Source: Ischnura elegans (lineage: Eukaryota; Arthropoda; Insecta; Odonata; Coenagrionidae). From it: a DNA stretch of 64,000 nt. Shown here piece by piece: positions 1 to 12,170 of the stretch; position 1 is the stretch's first letter, and each line of letters begins with the position of its first letter. Both the position numbers and the translations under genes were made by a program. Under the pieces are notes generated by a model, which was not told the DNA's origin, ran no database searches, and worked only from the letters and a program-made list of their open reading frames with translations. The stretch is from assembly GCF_921293095.1 (NCBI RefSeq), contig NC_060246.1:134974198-135038197 (forward strand), in the 5' to 3' direction.

Positions 1-2045
1 CGGCTTCCACGTTCACAAACTCATCCATTGTTCTCCCTGACGCCTGCCAAATCTCAGCGAGCACTCTCATGATATCGAGCCACCCTTTCCCTCCAGGGAG
101 GTTTTCTCATAACAGGATGCGTTTGAAAACATTTCACAGATAACAAATGCTCACTCCAAGGTAAAAGACGGATGTCCATCGAGAAGAATTTTTTTCTTTT
201 CGGTGGTCATTCCTTGTGACACGTGGACGAGAGATAGTTCGCCATTATTCGATTCGAGGCGATCCTGGATTGATTTTTTCCCACCTCTACTTCTATGTGC
301 GGTTTGGAATCCTTCACATGACTCCCTCCACCACGGAGTGCCCGTTCAAACGTCCATACCTATATCCTCTTTCTCTCCACTGTATGGATCCCAAGAGATT
401 CGAGGCGTACATATATGTGTACGGGGATGGTGCGATGGTGCCCGAATGTATTGATATTGATCTCGACGTAAACAAAAGTTGTGACACGTGGAAACGGAGT
501 CGTTGGAATCACTTTTTATTTTTCTTTCCTCTTTCTTTTGGAAGAAATAACGGAATACGGATTCAACCAGCATTGAACTACTTGAAAGAGCACTCAAGGT
601 ATTGCCTGGGCCCATGATGCATATTTCCGTGAGAATTTTCCGTCGTAATTAGATTCCAGTGGCGTGGAAACAAAATTCTATGGCAAAAGGATGTATTGAT
701 TGGACTTTATTATACTTGGCACCTATTCAAAAGCTGAAAATATTAAAAAATATTGCCTGACGATACCTCTAAAATTATGGTTCGAGGATCAATAGCAATC
801 AGTGACGATAGATTTTAATGAGCACATATCATCAAGTTTTTGTAAAAAAGAGATTCCATTCCTGGGAAACGTATTTTACAATTTTTCAGATTAACTTTGC
901 AACGTAATTGATGACAGTAGTAATTAATGATATTCGCCAGACTTGACTTTTATTTTATCAATATGATAATATAATTTTTAGAAAATGGAACATACGTGAG
1001 CTGCTTGAAGAGACTGAATGATGAACCTGCTCGCCCATGGTCGATGCCTCAATTAATAGGTTGGCAAGCGAGAAATGAAATACAGATTTCGTCCAAGTGT
1101 AAAATTTTAATATCAAATATTTTAATGGTGCTCATAAAATGAAGATAAAGCTTGACGTATGTCGAGTAGAAAACAAATCTAATTTTCACTTCCATTTTGT
1201 ACACATGCCTATATATGCTTGGGGTTGGTTTGTTGGTATCAGAGATTATTAATTTGAACTCTACGTATAAAATATATGGCACGTGTTATCTATAAATAAA
1301 ACTTGTTGCATAAAATTTTTAATAAATTAAGTAATCAACCAGAAAGGCAGCTCCAATCTCAAAACCTACACAGAAATTGCAGATTTTCCCACAGCATGAT
1401 TGCGAATAAACGTTTTGTGTTTGATATAATTCCTAACTATGAAGGTTAAAAAATTTAATTTAAAAAATTTGGCTGTATCATTTCACCATCGCATCATTGC
1501 TTGCATGCATTTCAATTGCATATCCAGAAAACGACTGGGCAACGAGAAATAAGGTAAAATGTATGCTAAGGTTTAATGTAAAATAGAATAAAGGTAAATT
1601 CTACATCAAGGGTCCCAATCAATCATCAATTCATGCCCTTTTATATATTTTAAATCAAAATAAAAACTTGCAATTGCTTATACTCATAGCCTAGATTATG
1701 AACATTTTTTAGATTACTCATTTTAAAATTTTCTTCGTTTCATATGGACATGATTTATTAGCTTATCACTTGATTGCTAAATAATGTCAACAGATTCAGG
1801 CTTCAATTGGTGGACGTTAGACATATTCAAATAAATAAAATATCGTGGCACTTTTCCACAAATTGTTTTGGAAAAGTGCCACGATCTTTTATTTATTTAA
1901 ATACGATTGCTAAATAATTTCCCTAACGGATTTACGACGTTGGTACTCATAGTACTATCAATTTGAGCTTCGGCCGATCCCTCTGGTTGGCCTCGAGTTA
2001 ATAAATAATTTTCCTCACGATATCTTTTAATTTCTCCACCATAAG
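1..2045. other. Non-coding stretch upstream of first visible exon of gene A
   Basis: I see no convincing exon here. Open frames around 203-617 overlap in several frames and on both strands, have no domain character and lack splice context. If gene A is read correctly this is intron, because its TM1-TM6 exons must lie before position 1. The only clear structure is the hairpin at 1825-1902, listed separately. Confidence 0.5.
1825..1902. repeat. Long near-perfect hairpin
   Basis: A 34-nt arm at 1825-1858 is followed by a 10-nt loop and its reverse complement at 1869-1902, with two mismatches. The arm core is TATCGTGGCACTTTTCCA. No flanking target duplication was recognised. It could be a very short palindromic MITE or an inverted duplication made during repair. 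Confidence 0.85.
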
Positions 2046-2302
2046 GCGAATCCAAGCAGCCAAGGATGCCAAAGACCGAGCCCTGATGGTCGCGGCGGAG
2101 GCGACGCGGCGGTCGGAGGAAGCGGCTGCTGCGGCGGCGGCCCTGGACGAGAGCCTGCGAAGGACCTCGTCCAAGACGGAGATGCTCATGATGGGCGGCG
2201 CCACAGCGAACTCGGAAGGCACGTCACCCCCACTCATACGGAGACCCAGCATGCCTCCTCCCCACGCGACAAAGACCATCGCCGACCGCGGAGCTCTGCG
2301 CG
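2046..2302 (+). CDS. Gene A (SLC16/MCT-like transporter), putative loop exon 1 in window
   Basis: Candidate internal exon of the + strand SLC16-like gene. A pyrimidine-rich tract and AG at 2044-2045 precede it, and a weak donor (gtagta) starts at 2303. The frame is GC-rich while the flanks are AT-rich. It encodes a charged, Ala/Glu/Arg-rich segment (AAKDAKDRALMVAAEATRR, then a run of seven Ala) that could be helical, followed by a Ser/Pro-rich part. It enters in phase 2 and leaves in phase 1, which matches the start of the next exon (3414). No membrane segment is present. In an SLC16 protein this would be the cytosolic loop between TM6 and TM7. The ATG at 2086 could in principle be a start, but that would leave a half transporter. 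Membership in the gene is inferred only from frame, phase and composition, so this is the least certain exon. Confidence 0.5.
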
Positions 2303-3413
2303 GTAGTAGGCGCGGGTTGGACGGCTGTCTCATTCGCGAAAAAACCATGCAGCCCGTGCTCGTCAAAATCTTTCATTCTCTGCGACCGAGGAAGGACTTG
2401 ATTGCATGGGGATGCTGAGACGTTGAGAGGACGAAAAAAAATATACGAGAGTATATTTTTTTAAATGACTTGATCTCGTAAACAGCAGGCTCATTGTTTG
2501 AGAATGGCGCCCAACCTTCCTTTTTCTCTTGGGATTTTTGTTTCTGTCAAATGTGGAGAGATAAACTCGCGAGAGACTGAGGAGGGTTACCGGTGGGTGG
2601 AAGAGGGTTATAATCAGCAGATCCCGGGAAGAGGTAGAACGATGAGACTGAACCAGAGACATACATTTCGCTTTATTTTTTCATGTTACCTCTGTTTGAA
2701 AGTTGATACCTCGTCCTGAGAGGAAAGAGTAAAGATAAGCCTCTTATCACCCCCAACCTAAGACGCCCAAGTGGATGGATTAGTTAATAATCCAAAAATT
2801 AAGCCATTAGCCACTTCCAGTCTATTAGTACCTAGACCATTCTGCTACGCAAAAAAGTAGTCTTGATGGTATTACATAATTTACATCTTCAACAAATCTC
2901 CTTTTGGAGAATTTAAAATAAACTCAATCAGTGGACGACAAACTTTTGTAAATCTCGTCTAAAAAAGCACCCATGCAGCAGGTTTTGCCTTACTCGTGAC
3001 TTGAGCTATCCGATAAAAAAAAGTTGATAGAATCGTGCCTGTTCCTAGAAACTTGCCAGTTTTAGACTTCATAAAGAGAGAGAGATAAAAAGTTCTTTTC
3101 ACATAAATGCTCGATTTATCAGAACATTAAAATTACCAATAGATTCGTGGACAAGATAATCCAATCTATATGAGAAAAAAATAGCATGCCAGATGCACGA
3201 AAGTAAGGTCCAGATTCAGCGAATAGCCGATCGCCGAGTGACTTAAAAACGCTGGCTTAGCCCGTGGATAACATGTGGATTAATAAAAAAAAAAGAAAAA
3301 CTAAAAGATTCTACCGCGGAGAGTCGGAGGCGATGTCTTTGAGACGACTCGGTTTGTGTGTTGCAATGCAAGGGTCAGTTGTCTTGGCTAAAGGGAGCGT
3401 CATATAAACGCAG

Positions 3414-3677
3414 GACCGCTCGAAGCCGCGGGGATCCGACCCGCCCCGCCGCCGTCCTCGACGCAGCCGCCGCATCGTCCGCTGCCGCCCGTGCTCGTGG
3501 AGCTGAGGAGGAGCGCGCCGCAGAGCATCAGCGCGAGCGAGATAGCCAAGGCGATCGCGCGGAGGGCGGACGCCAAGAGGAGCGTCTCGGAGTCCGCGGC
3601 CGCAGACGCCCACCGACTGCACCCCTTCGGCGCCTCCGACGGCAAAAAGGACCTGCAGAGCCTCGCCGAGGTCACCG
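3414..3677 (+). CDS. Gene A, putative loop exon 2 in window
   Basis: GC-rich open frame from an acceptor AG at 3412-3413 to a strong donor (G|GTGAGT) at 3678. It encodes a Pro-rich stretch (RPAPPPSSTQPPHRPLPP) and then a basic/acidic helix-like stretch (SEIAKAIARRADAKRS). No transmembrane segment is seen. It enters in phase 1 and leaves in phase 1, and joins the exon at 12982 in frame to read SLAEVT-A-SLELMGDSS. The long alternative frames over the same bases, on both strands, are GC-driven shadows. The 5' boundary is less sure: other AG dinucleotides lie nearby, and the frame is open back to a stop at 3389. Inferred role: part of the cytosolic TM6-TM7 loop of the MCT-like protein. Confidence 0.62.
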
Positions 3678-4931
3678 GTGAGTCAGAACCCCACCATGCA
3701 ATTGGGGCGAATGGCATGAGCTTAATCCGATAGTGTGCTTACCAATCTGTAAAGAGGTGCACACGATGTGCACTGGGATAGAGGATCTATGCCAAATGTC
3801 TTCAATGGCATAGGCCACTGTCTCCGCGATTCCCGGCACAGAAATAATGGTATTTTAACTTTCTTCTTCAATGTACCGAGATTACAAAAACATTTTCATC
3901 ATCTCTTCATAAGTGGGCAAATCATTACCCCTGAACTTTTCGGGTGCAACAAATATCACGCACTTCACTCCACACCTGGTAAGATTTTCTCTATAATATA
4001 ATATTTTCAGAGTAATTGATGTGCTTACACAATCGAGTCCTTTGTAAGGTTGGCTGGGGGGACAAGGGTGGAACTCGATGGTAGCCACTTCCTCGTGGTG
4101 AGTTCTGGGTAGTTTCTTCACGAAACTAGTAGTGAAATGCTTGGTGTTCACGTTCCATTCTTTCTCAGCCTTGGCTGAATTTCTTGTTGAAAATAGCTCC
4201 ACAGGTACGTTATTCGTGATTATGTTTGATGTTAATTTAAAATAATTTAACTTTTTATTACTTTTTGTGGGATTATTTACCACCATATGATGAATTATTT
4301 GCTAAAAACTTAAATTCAATCGAAATACATCTTATTTTATCTGCAATTTTGCCCCCAAAATGGAATTTTAGAAACGTAGGCAAAAATAAGTTGTGTTTTA
4401 GCGGGTGGTCTATACTCTAATTTTGTTGTTAATTCATAGACATTGTTTGAACCATAGATTTTATCAAATAAACTTCAAATTTCATCTTTATAAAATATAA
4501 ACACTAATCTTTAATATTATCCATTATCCCATATTTTCATAAAATTCGTCTTCATAGCCGTCTGATTCTGAAATCGGCCTGATTTTTCGCAAAATTTTAA
4601 ACTTTAGAGCTCGGGGGCAGTGGTTTATATCATCCGATTTGAAAAAAATTTTATGTGCGAGATCCTTATATCATTTTGCAACTTTCCGGCATACGGCAAA
4701 TTTGATTAGGGAAAAAACCTTTTTTCGGCCCACCCTAGTGCACATGTCGATACCTCCACTGCAAAAACGCTCAACAATCGCCCACCGAATCAAATCCGCT
4801 CCTACAGTTGCCCAACCTGGGTGCTCTCCATTCATCGACACACGTCGACACAAGTCGACTTGTGTCTCGGTTTTCGTGTTCCATTCTGTGTGTGTCGCCG
4901 ACTGTTGTGACTGTCACCGATTACGCACGGG

Positions 4932-5576
4932 AATAGGGTGGTTTCCTATTTTTTTATTGCCTAAATCGAAAGATAACTCCTGGAGTACGTATTTCGCTCT
5001 TTTAGATTTTTAAATGACGATATCTATTTTTCGCGATTAAATGAAAAGTGAAAAATTTCAAGCGTGCAAAAACGCGACGACTATGTATGAATGCTGGGAA
5101 AAGCCCGTGTGACGTCATTCTGGTTCCCGCTGCCGCCGTGTGAAGCTATCTTGGTGCGAAGCTATGAGCGCCGCTACGATGCAGGCTGCTAGCAGGTAGA
5201 GTTTGGCTTTAATAAGGATTATTGATACCCTATCTAACGAAGGAAACTTTCCGACCATAGGCAATTTCAGTAGGTGATTATTAAGAGATGTTTCCCTGAA
5301 CTCTGTGCCACATGCATGCAATGGTAATCTCAGACGACGTAAAACTCCTTAAAAAAACTACTCGTATAGCATCTAGGTCCTTGTGACGTCACGTGGAGTG
5401 GCATCGTATGGCCGCCTATCTGGCCTTTTTCAAATGAGGTTAAAATTAACCATTAACATTCGTCTAAACTGGGATTTCTACAACCAAATAATTTGTATTT
5501 TATGAATATACTAATGGTGGGTAACGAATCGCAATCAATACCTTTCGCTTTCTTTGATGAAGGAAACTACCCTATT
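4932..5576 (+). mobile_element. Family B repeat, copy 1, nested in family C
   Basis: This block is repeated in reverse orientation at 18428-19040 with only scattered differences and small indels, for example the shared run around GGCACAGAGTTCAGGGAAAC and its counterpart here. Both copies end in imperfect inverted termini resembling AATAGGGTGGTTTCC. No protein is encoded. It lies between the two ends of the family C element, so it probably inserted into it. Confidence 0.8.
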
Positions 5577-5644
5577 GGAGAGTTATAAACAGTTTCCGTG
5601 AGTCGACACTAGTCGACGCGTGAATCGCATGAATGGAAAGCACC

Positions 5645-5761
5645 CAATACGATGCTGCTCAGCTGGTAGTATCCGGAGCATACACGCTCACCTCCTAAGC
5701 TTGGAGAATAAGAGATGAGCGTTTATGCTCCGGCTGCTGCCAGCTGAGCGGATTCGTATTG
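5645..5761. repeat. Short inverted-repeat element inside family C
   Basis: Arms of about 50 bp at the two ends are reverse complements at roughly 84% identity by eye. The left arm starts CAATACGATGCTGCTCAGC, and the right arm ends with the complementary CGGATTCGTATTG. A spacer of about 17 bp separates them. It is probably another non-autonomous palindromic element. It shares the word AACGCTCA with the family C ends, so the two could be related. Confidence 0.7.
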
Positions 5762-8700
5762 TTGTGCGACTAGATGAGCGGATTTGATTCGGTGGGCCAT
5801 TGTTGAGCGTTTTTGCAGTGAAGGTATATATGTGTCTTTATCTATTAGGTGCATATCTCTTTGGCGCCCACTTCAATTCGCACTAACTTTTGCCCTATAT
5901 GTAAAAATTTTCCTTCAACTTTCGCAATGTTGAGCCTGAGATGATAGAGATAATTCACCATTGTTATACCTTTTCAAATTGACTACGACCTCTCATGATG
6001 TTGCCAATACCCATGTTATGATATATCATCGATCCTGGGTACCTAAATCATATGTTGAAACCGATAGGTCCTAATAAGTCAAATCAAGGTATACGTCACA
6101 AAGTTCTGCGATAATTTATTGGAATTATCGTGAATTTGCCTTCATTTGGGTGCTCGGGAGTTAACCTTTCTCATAAAAATTATATCATGAGAAAATGTAT
6201 GACTATATTGCTTTAAATATGGCAACTCACAGCATTTATGGTTCATTCTTCACTAAGCATTATATTTGAAGTGTCATACTGAATCTGTCGAGTATGTCGT
6301 CGCACACATAACCCATTAGGAGTATGTAGCTGGTCATCGTAGTCGCGTGATTTTGCGAAGGGGTTGAACATTTACATTTAGCGAAAGGGTTGAACATAGT
6401 AATAGATTTGGTGTATGGGCATGGGCACTTTTCGTAACACTTATAATTTCTGATTTACTCAAGGCTAAGAGAACGCAACAATTCCGATCGTATTTTGTCT
6501 ATCACCGTTACGTATTACTTCCATAAAACTTAAGCTAATACTTTTTAATTTTCTGATATATCTAGTAAGCCCTAGTCTGCATTTTCATGTAACTCAAGCA
6601 TCAGAATGTAATCTACGTGGAAATGACTGAGAATGTTTTTTTATAATTAAGTCAAAGGCAAATGTTAGACTCTACTAAACTTGAAAATTCTTAGACAACA
6701 GCTTAAGCTTAAAATAAGTAGTACACCACGTTAAAAGACGAAATATGAGCGGTCGAGCGGGAGTAATGGGTCCTCCTAAGATAGTTTACGTGCCGAAGTC
6801 ATTTTGACGATCGTCTGTCACTTGTAGATAGAGCCAATAGCTTTCAATGAAAGTGAGGGAATCTAGCTCAAAACCTTAGTTCTTTACATCGATGAGTCCA
6901 ATGGCCAAGCGGTATCTGATGCTGGCAGCGCAGCAGATTGTCTGTTCAGCGGAGAGATTTTGTCCACGTCTGTCCTCCTCCTTTGCAGGCAACAGTTTCA
7001 CCTGCAATGCAGTTGGCTTCTTCAGGTCAATGAAAAGAAGTTCATAAATAAGACTAAATTTCCCGTAAACCTCTGCGCTGAATCTTCACTACACCGCGGA
7101 AGCCTGCGCAAACATGTTGTTTGTGTTGACCGTGTTCACTTGTCCTGCTGAGGAATGCTTTAGGAAAGGTTGTCTACACGTACAAAGCAAATGGAATAAA
7201 AGGGTCATGGCTAGAATAGATTTTTCCGCGTAGAGAAGCAGCGAGAGGTTAGATTATAAATGTATTGCCCCGCTCCGAATATGTCAAATGGCAAACGCAG
7301 TTTTAATGCATCAAGTCTCCCTTGACAATTTAAGTATGAAGAGTAGAAGAAAAGTTTTGATAGCATTTTAATGTAATTTTGAATTACATTCCGGATTCGG
7401 GAATAAGCATTTTTGTTCTAGAGGTCGTGCATGGAAGATTATTTGCACTCGAAGATCCCCTCAAGGATTTCAAGTATTGAAACGGAATTCAGCTGAATAT
7501 ATTTTGAAAAAATATAATACCAGCATGTAGCGTCAATAGACTATCATTCTACTATGTGGACGTACTCTTCCTACCAGACCGGTCTATTAATTGACGGATT
7601 ACTTTCTCAAAGCTCATGCTATAATCTCTAAATATTCAAGATGTATAAAGTTGACCATTGTAAACATTTTCCTGATAATCTCATGTACTTTCATTCTGAC
7701 TTTTAATTTTTTTCTCAGGTGTCATTTTTTAAATATCTGAGATATATGTAAATTTTTAACAGGGCCTACTCTGCTTGCACTGAAAATTTCAGAACGATAG
7801 CACAAGTTGTAAGCTAATAATTCATCAGCAAAAACGCCCAGTCGAAAGGGAGGTATGTGCGTCCTCGCGAACGCAGTACCCTCGCAGAAAAATCTATAAT
7901 ATGACAAACCATCATGGTTGAATAAATTGCCTTGATAATAACTCAAAAGCGCCGGAAATTCGTCAAAAAAGTAATTCTCCAAGAGTGGTTTACGTTAAGG
8001 ATTCATTTTCAACTCAAATATATAAAAATAATGCATATCAGGACGCTTTAATCAAATCAACTTAATCGTTTCTTCAAATGTTTTGAAAGTTGATTAAAAG
8101 CATCAAAACCATCTAAGCACATCAAATCACTTGCTAAATCAGTATTAGACAAAAGACTATACTCCAAGTTAAAGTACTAGTAGTTTTCTATTTATCCCGT
8201 AATTGCGCAGTGAATACGTCATGCTATCATCGCATTTCAAAAATTCGATTATAAAATTCCGACAGCATAGTCTCCAAATTATAATCCTTTTCATAAAGTG
8301 AAGAAAATTACTAAGGTAAGAACACTTATTTTTGTACCCGCAATGCAATTCTAACTCTCATCTTACTAATATGTATGCATTTTCCTCTAATCTTCACATT
8401 CGAATAAAATATGAGGGCTTTGAGATATTATCATTTCATTTGGCATTGTACTGAATAGGAGAGAGGATACACATTTATTGTAAGAGTTAAAAAAAAACTC
8501 CCAATATTCGTTCAATTATAGGAAACGAACATCTTTAAGAAAAAAAAAACAGTGACGCGATGAAAATCTAGTGACCTGTATCCGGCAGCAATCAATAAAA
8601 AAATCTGAAATATGGTTATCTCTCTACATTTTCCTTCGGTGATTTTTTTATCCGATTAGACCTCGATTCTTTCTACATTGTCCGAGCCAATTACCGAAGC

Positions 8701-9324
8701 AGCACAGAAGCTAACTAGCAGAGTCATTCTCGATTCACTCAAAACCGGCAGCCAATTAACGGAGGAAGCACTGCGTGAGAGGACGTAGGGTATAAACCAC
8801 GGTCGGGGGACGTATTGATTTCCCGGAGATGGAACTCCGAAATACATTTTCCGATGTCTTCCACCGGAATCCTCTCATTGGACTGACGTCCCCATGAATG
8901 CTCCATGCCTCTATTCATTAATCATTAGGCGATCGATCAATGAGCGATATTGAGGTGGGGTATGATACCGAGGTCATTTGGTTTGAATGGAGGAGACCGT
9001 CCTCGCTGTTAGGATGATTAACTCGCTCGCTGGAAAAACGAAGGACAGAGAAAATTGTGTTTTGGTGTGGTCACGAACATGTGTTTTGAAACTTGACCCT
9101 TTTCTTTTGATGAAATAAATGGATATATGTACTGGTATAACAATTTATTAGCGGTAAAATCGTTACTTGAGGAGCAATACGCTGATTTACCTAACTCAGA
9201 TATTTGCAAAACTGTTGTCACCTGAAAAAAATCGAATTGGGAGAAAACCTGGAAATATGGAGTTAGCATACAGGCCCTTTGAAAGCCTTCATTCTCACGT
9301 TCTTAAAATTCCTAATTTTTTGAG

Positions 9325-9615
9325 AAGTTCGTGTGTTAAGATTTTTTCAATGAATAAGTCAAGTATTCCGTTCCGTCGATTCCGAATAATTTAGCTGATT
9401 ATTGCTCATCACCTTCGATGTTAAGGATTGATTCCGTTCATGCCTCATTCTTAATAAGATTACATTTCTGATTAATTCATGTGTTAAGCATTTTTTAATG
9501 AAGAAGTCAAATATTCCATTTTGACGATTCCGAATAATTTTAATGATTATTGGTCATCACCTTCGATGTTAAGACTTGATTCTGTTCGTAACTCATTTTT
9601 TATAAAACAATAGCT
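9325..9615 (+). repeat. Diverged tandem duplication, period 148 bp
   Basis: A unit starting near GTGTTAAG (9333) is repeated from 9481 with substitutions. Shared words include ATTCCGAATAATTT and TCATCACCTTCGATGTTAAG. There are two copies and no coding potential. Confidence 0.8.
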
Positions 9616-10200
9616 TTCCGTGGCACTATTTCGTATCATTTTTGGTATCGGCGGATATGGTTAATATATCATTTTTATATTTATTTAAAAAAGAATCATT
9701 AAGAAATAACTAGCGAGCAAATTTATTTAATCATGCTGTTGTGCAGGAAAATTTTGAGTTACCGACTGAACGCTTGATAATTTTAATGAAAATGAATGGA
9801 TTAGGTGATTGAAAAAGTTGTTTTAGTATTGATTTTAGAAATATTTATGCTTGTTTGAGCTTAATGTTAAATTATTTCATTATTTTAGGCTGCATTATTT
9901 CAGTGATTTTTAATGAGATTAGTTTTAAACTAATTCTAATTTGTTTGACCCATTATCTCCATAATAAATTTACAAAAATTATGATAGCATAATAAAAACG
10001 CTAGCACCAAAATTTCCCCTACAGTTATAAAATGAAAAATTATTGGAGGATAGTATTTTTTGCAAAAGTACTTAATGAATACTTCTTTATTTTTCCTATT
10101 AACGCATTTATTTATAATTTAGTTGGTTTTATTTCTCTGACACCGAGACAATAGACTCCTGAGCTTTAATTCTGATTATCTCGGGAAGGAGAAAATTGAT

Positions 10201-10515
10201 TGACGTCCAATTCACTGCGGTGATATAATGTGGCCTAATTATGAAGCCAGAGCATTCAAGCTACTCGTTTATTGATTGTCAATCAATTTTAAATTTAATT
10301 CCGAAAATGTAATAGATTTCCTGCCCGGTGAATTAGATATCATGAAAGCCTAACTTGATGAACGCGAATGTCCAATATTCACTCAAGAGAGTGATGAAAT
10401 ATGTTTCTATTGTTCCCTCAGCGAGTTTTTAATGAAAAATTGAATACTTGCGTTCAGCAAACAACCATAGAACTAAAATCAATTTAATTAAATTACATTT
10501 TACGGTTCATTAATG
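10201..10515 (+). repeat. Direct repeat D, copy 1 (empty-site copy)
   Basis: Runs from TGACGTCCAATTCACT to GGTTCATTAATG. It is matched along its length by 12171-12799, where a 312-bp hAT-like element interrupts the homology. Copy 1 therefore shows the unoccupied form of the insertion site (around GCCCGGTGAATTAGATATCA). The copies are about 2 kb apart in the same orientation. The repeat could be a short segmental duplication or an interspersed family. Confidence 0.8.
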
Positions 10516-10904
10516 AAGTTTTTCAAGCAAAAAGACTCCCTATTACTTATTAAATGAATTCGCAGAGCAATTAATTATGCTGCCAATAAATCACGAATAT
10601 GTCTGGTAAACAAATTTATCTAATGTTATGAAAGTGAGTCGTTTTTGCATAATTTTTGCTCTTAAAACTGAGTTTTAAGCAAAAGCATAGTTTTTTCTCT
10701 GAATTCTACAAATATAACATGGTTTCTACTTTTTCATTTTTTTATTACAAGCCGCCTATTTTACAAATTCTTTATTTCATTACAAGACAAAAGTTACGAA
10801 TTCCTACAAAATTAAAGTTAAGTCAAACAGGAGTATAATTGATATACGAATATAAACAGGAGTATAAACGATATACTTCAAAACTGAGTCGCAATGAGAA
10901 AAAA

Positions 10905-10988
10905 TTCTATAATTCCGGAAATCGAACCGAGGGACTTCTACTTTCCGGGTCACTTCGCATACCAGGTGCTATTCAGGGAGGACTACGC
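10905..10988 (-). repeat. tRNA-like SINE head (possible)
   Basis: Read on the - strand, the sequence contains a box-A-like TAGCACCTGGTATGCG followed about 35 nt later by a box-B-like GGTTCGATTTCC. These resemble the internal RNA polymerase III promoter of tRNA-derived SINEs. It does not fold as an intact tRNA by eye, and no full SINE body or tail was delimited. Confidence 0.35.
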
Positions 10989-11382
10989 TTGACTTTTTTT
11001 TGAGATTTATTCCCATATGGAATGACCCCAAACGTGTATTGATTCATTTTCAGGTGGGTCTTTGGTTACGTTCAGGAGTATACATCTCGAACGATCGTTG
11101 AAAGATACCACCCCGAGGTTCTTTGATTTCTTCGGTAATTTAATTAAGGCCCTCGAGGTCCATCCAATATGTCCATCCAACGTTAGGGAGCCTAGCGAGT
11201 GCCTAGCAACATAAACATAGGTAAAATTGTCAGAGGATTGCTGGAACTTGGATGGCGTAATAGTTTGAGCAGGGGCCGACAAGGGAAAAGTCCGTGTAAA
11301 GAAAGAGCTGAGGCTTTCGCGGCTTATTTATGTTGAGGAATGCTTTTCGGGTAACTCACCGGCGTTTCTGGCGACGGCGACA

Positions 11383-11438
11383 ATTCGACGACACGGCTAT
11401 CGAAACGTCGCGACGTTTCGATAGCCGTGTCGTCGAAT
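11383..11438. repeat. Perfect 56-bp palindrome
   Basis: The two halves (11383-11410 and 11411-11438) are exact reverse complements with no loop. The centre reads AACGTCGCGACGTT. The sequence is GC-rich in an AT-rich intron. No protein frame or target duplication was recognised. Confidence 0.95.
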
Positions 11439-11700
11439 GGGAACTACTGTCATCAGAGTAGGCTCATCGCATAGATACACACCGATCTTGGACGGCCAGT
11501 AAAACATTGGCCGATTTTTACTGGTGAAGCGCTGCTGGCACATCCGGATTGACTTATGAATTTTAACCGGTCAAGCGGTCACTTGCTTGGTTTTCATGAT
11601 CAACCGTCCAAAATTGGTGTAATTGCAAGAGGCCAAACATGCACCACACGGCCGGACAGACGGCAATGGAAAACACAAACATTCTAATATATCTTGGCAG

Positions 11701-11965
11701 CGGTGGCGTAACTAGGATTATCCTTTGGGGACCGAATTGCCTGGAGTGGTGACTCACGCCCCAAAGGCAACATCCGGGAAATTTTTGAAAAATGAAATGC
11801 CTGGGAATACATTTTACATCATTTTGGCACTAAAAATTTAACTTTAAGCAGATGCAGTAATTGAATTTCAAAACTAGACAATAGTTATAATATTTTTTTT
11901 TATTTCTCTGAGGCTTGGGGGGGGGGGAGGATATATCCCCTCAACCCCCCATAGTCACGCCATTG
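11701..11965 (-). mobile_element. hAT-like short element, family E, copy 1
   Basis: Ends read CGGTGGCGTAACTAGG and CATAGTCACGCCATTG, an imperfect terminal inverted repeat. The body matches 41403-41686 and 59962-60187 in the opposite orientation (shared words around AAAACTAGACAATAG and TACATCATTTTGGCA). The flanking octamers CTTGGCAG and GTTGGGAG agree at six of eight positions, as for an aged 8-bp target duplication. It is non-coding. Confidence 0.8.
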
Positions 11966-12170
11966 GTTGGGAGAGATAATGAATCTGACTAAATCCGAAA
12001 ATCATTCCTTCCCATGCGTCCATGGTTTGATTCCCTATCCATGCGAGATTTTTCCATTGAAATTAATATGAATCAGGCGTGTACCCTATCTGTGTGCCCC
12101 GCAAATCAGTTTCCTCCACAGAAGCCCCCAAATGAAGCCCGCCTCAATTGACTCCACACCTAAATGTGCT

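Larger units (their letters stand above)
4749..5827. mobile_element. Inverted-repeat element, family C, 1.08-kb copy with nested insertions
   Basis: The left end (GATACCTCCACTGC, then a run ending in CGCTCAACAATCGCCCAC) recurs as reverse complement at 5770-5827, giving terminal inverted repeats of about 55 bp. A compact copy with the same ends is at 24506-24638. The inside is interrupted by family B (4932-5576) and by a separate inverted repeat (5645-5761). No transposase frame is seen, so it is non-autonomous. The termini are consistent with a TA-inserting (Tc1/mariner-type) element, but the target duplication is ambiguous because the ends are palindromic. Confidence 0.75.

Noticed and set aside
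203-617. Overlapping open frames on both strands near the left edge
   Set aside because: Three frames are open over the same bases, with no domain pattern or splice-site support.
1998-2366. 122-codon antisense frame over the 2046 exon
   Set aside because: GC-rich codons open several frames; the + strand frame has splice sites and phase that fit gene A.
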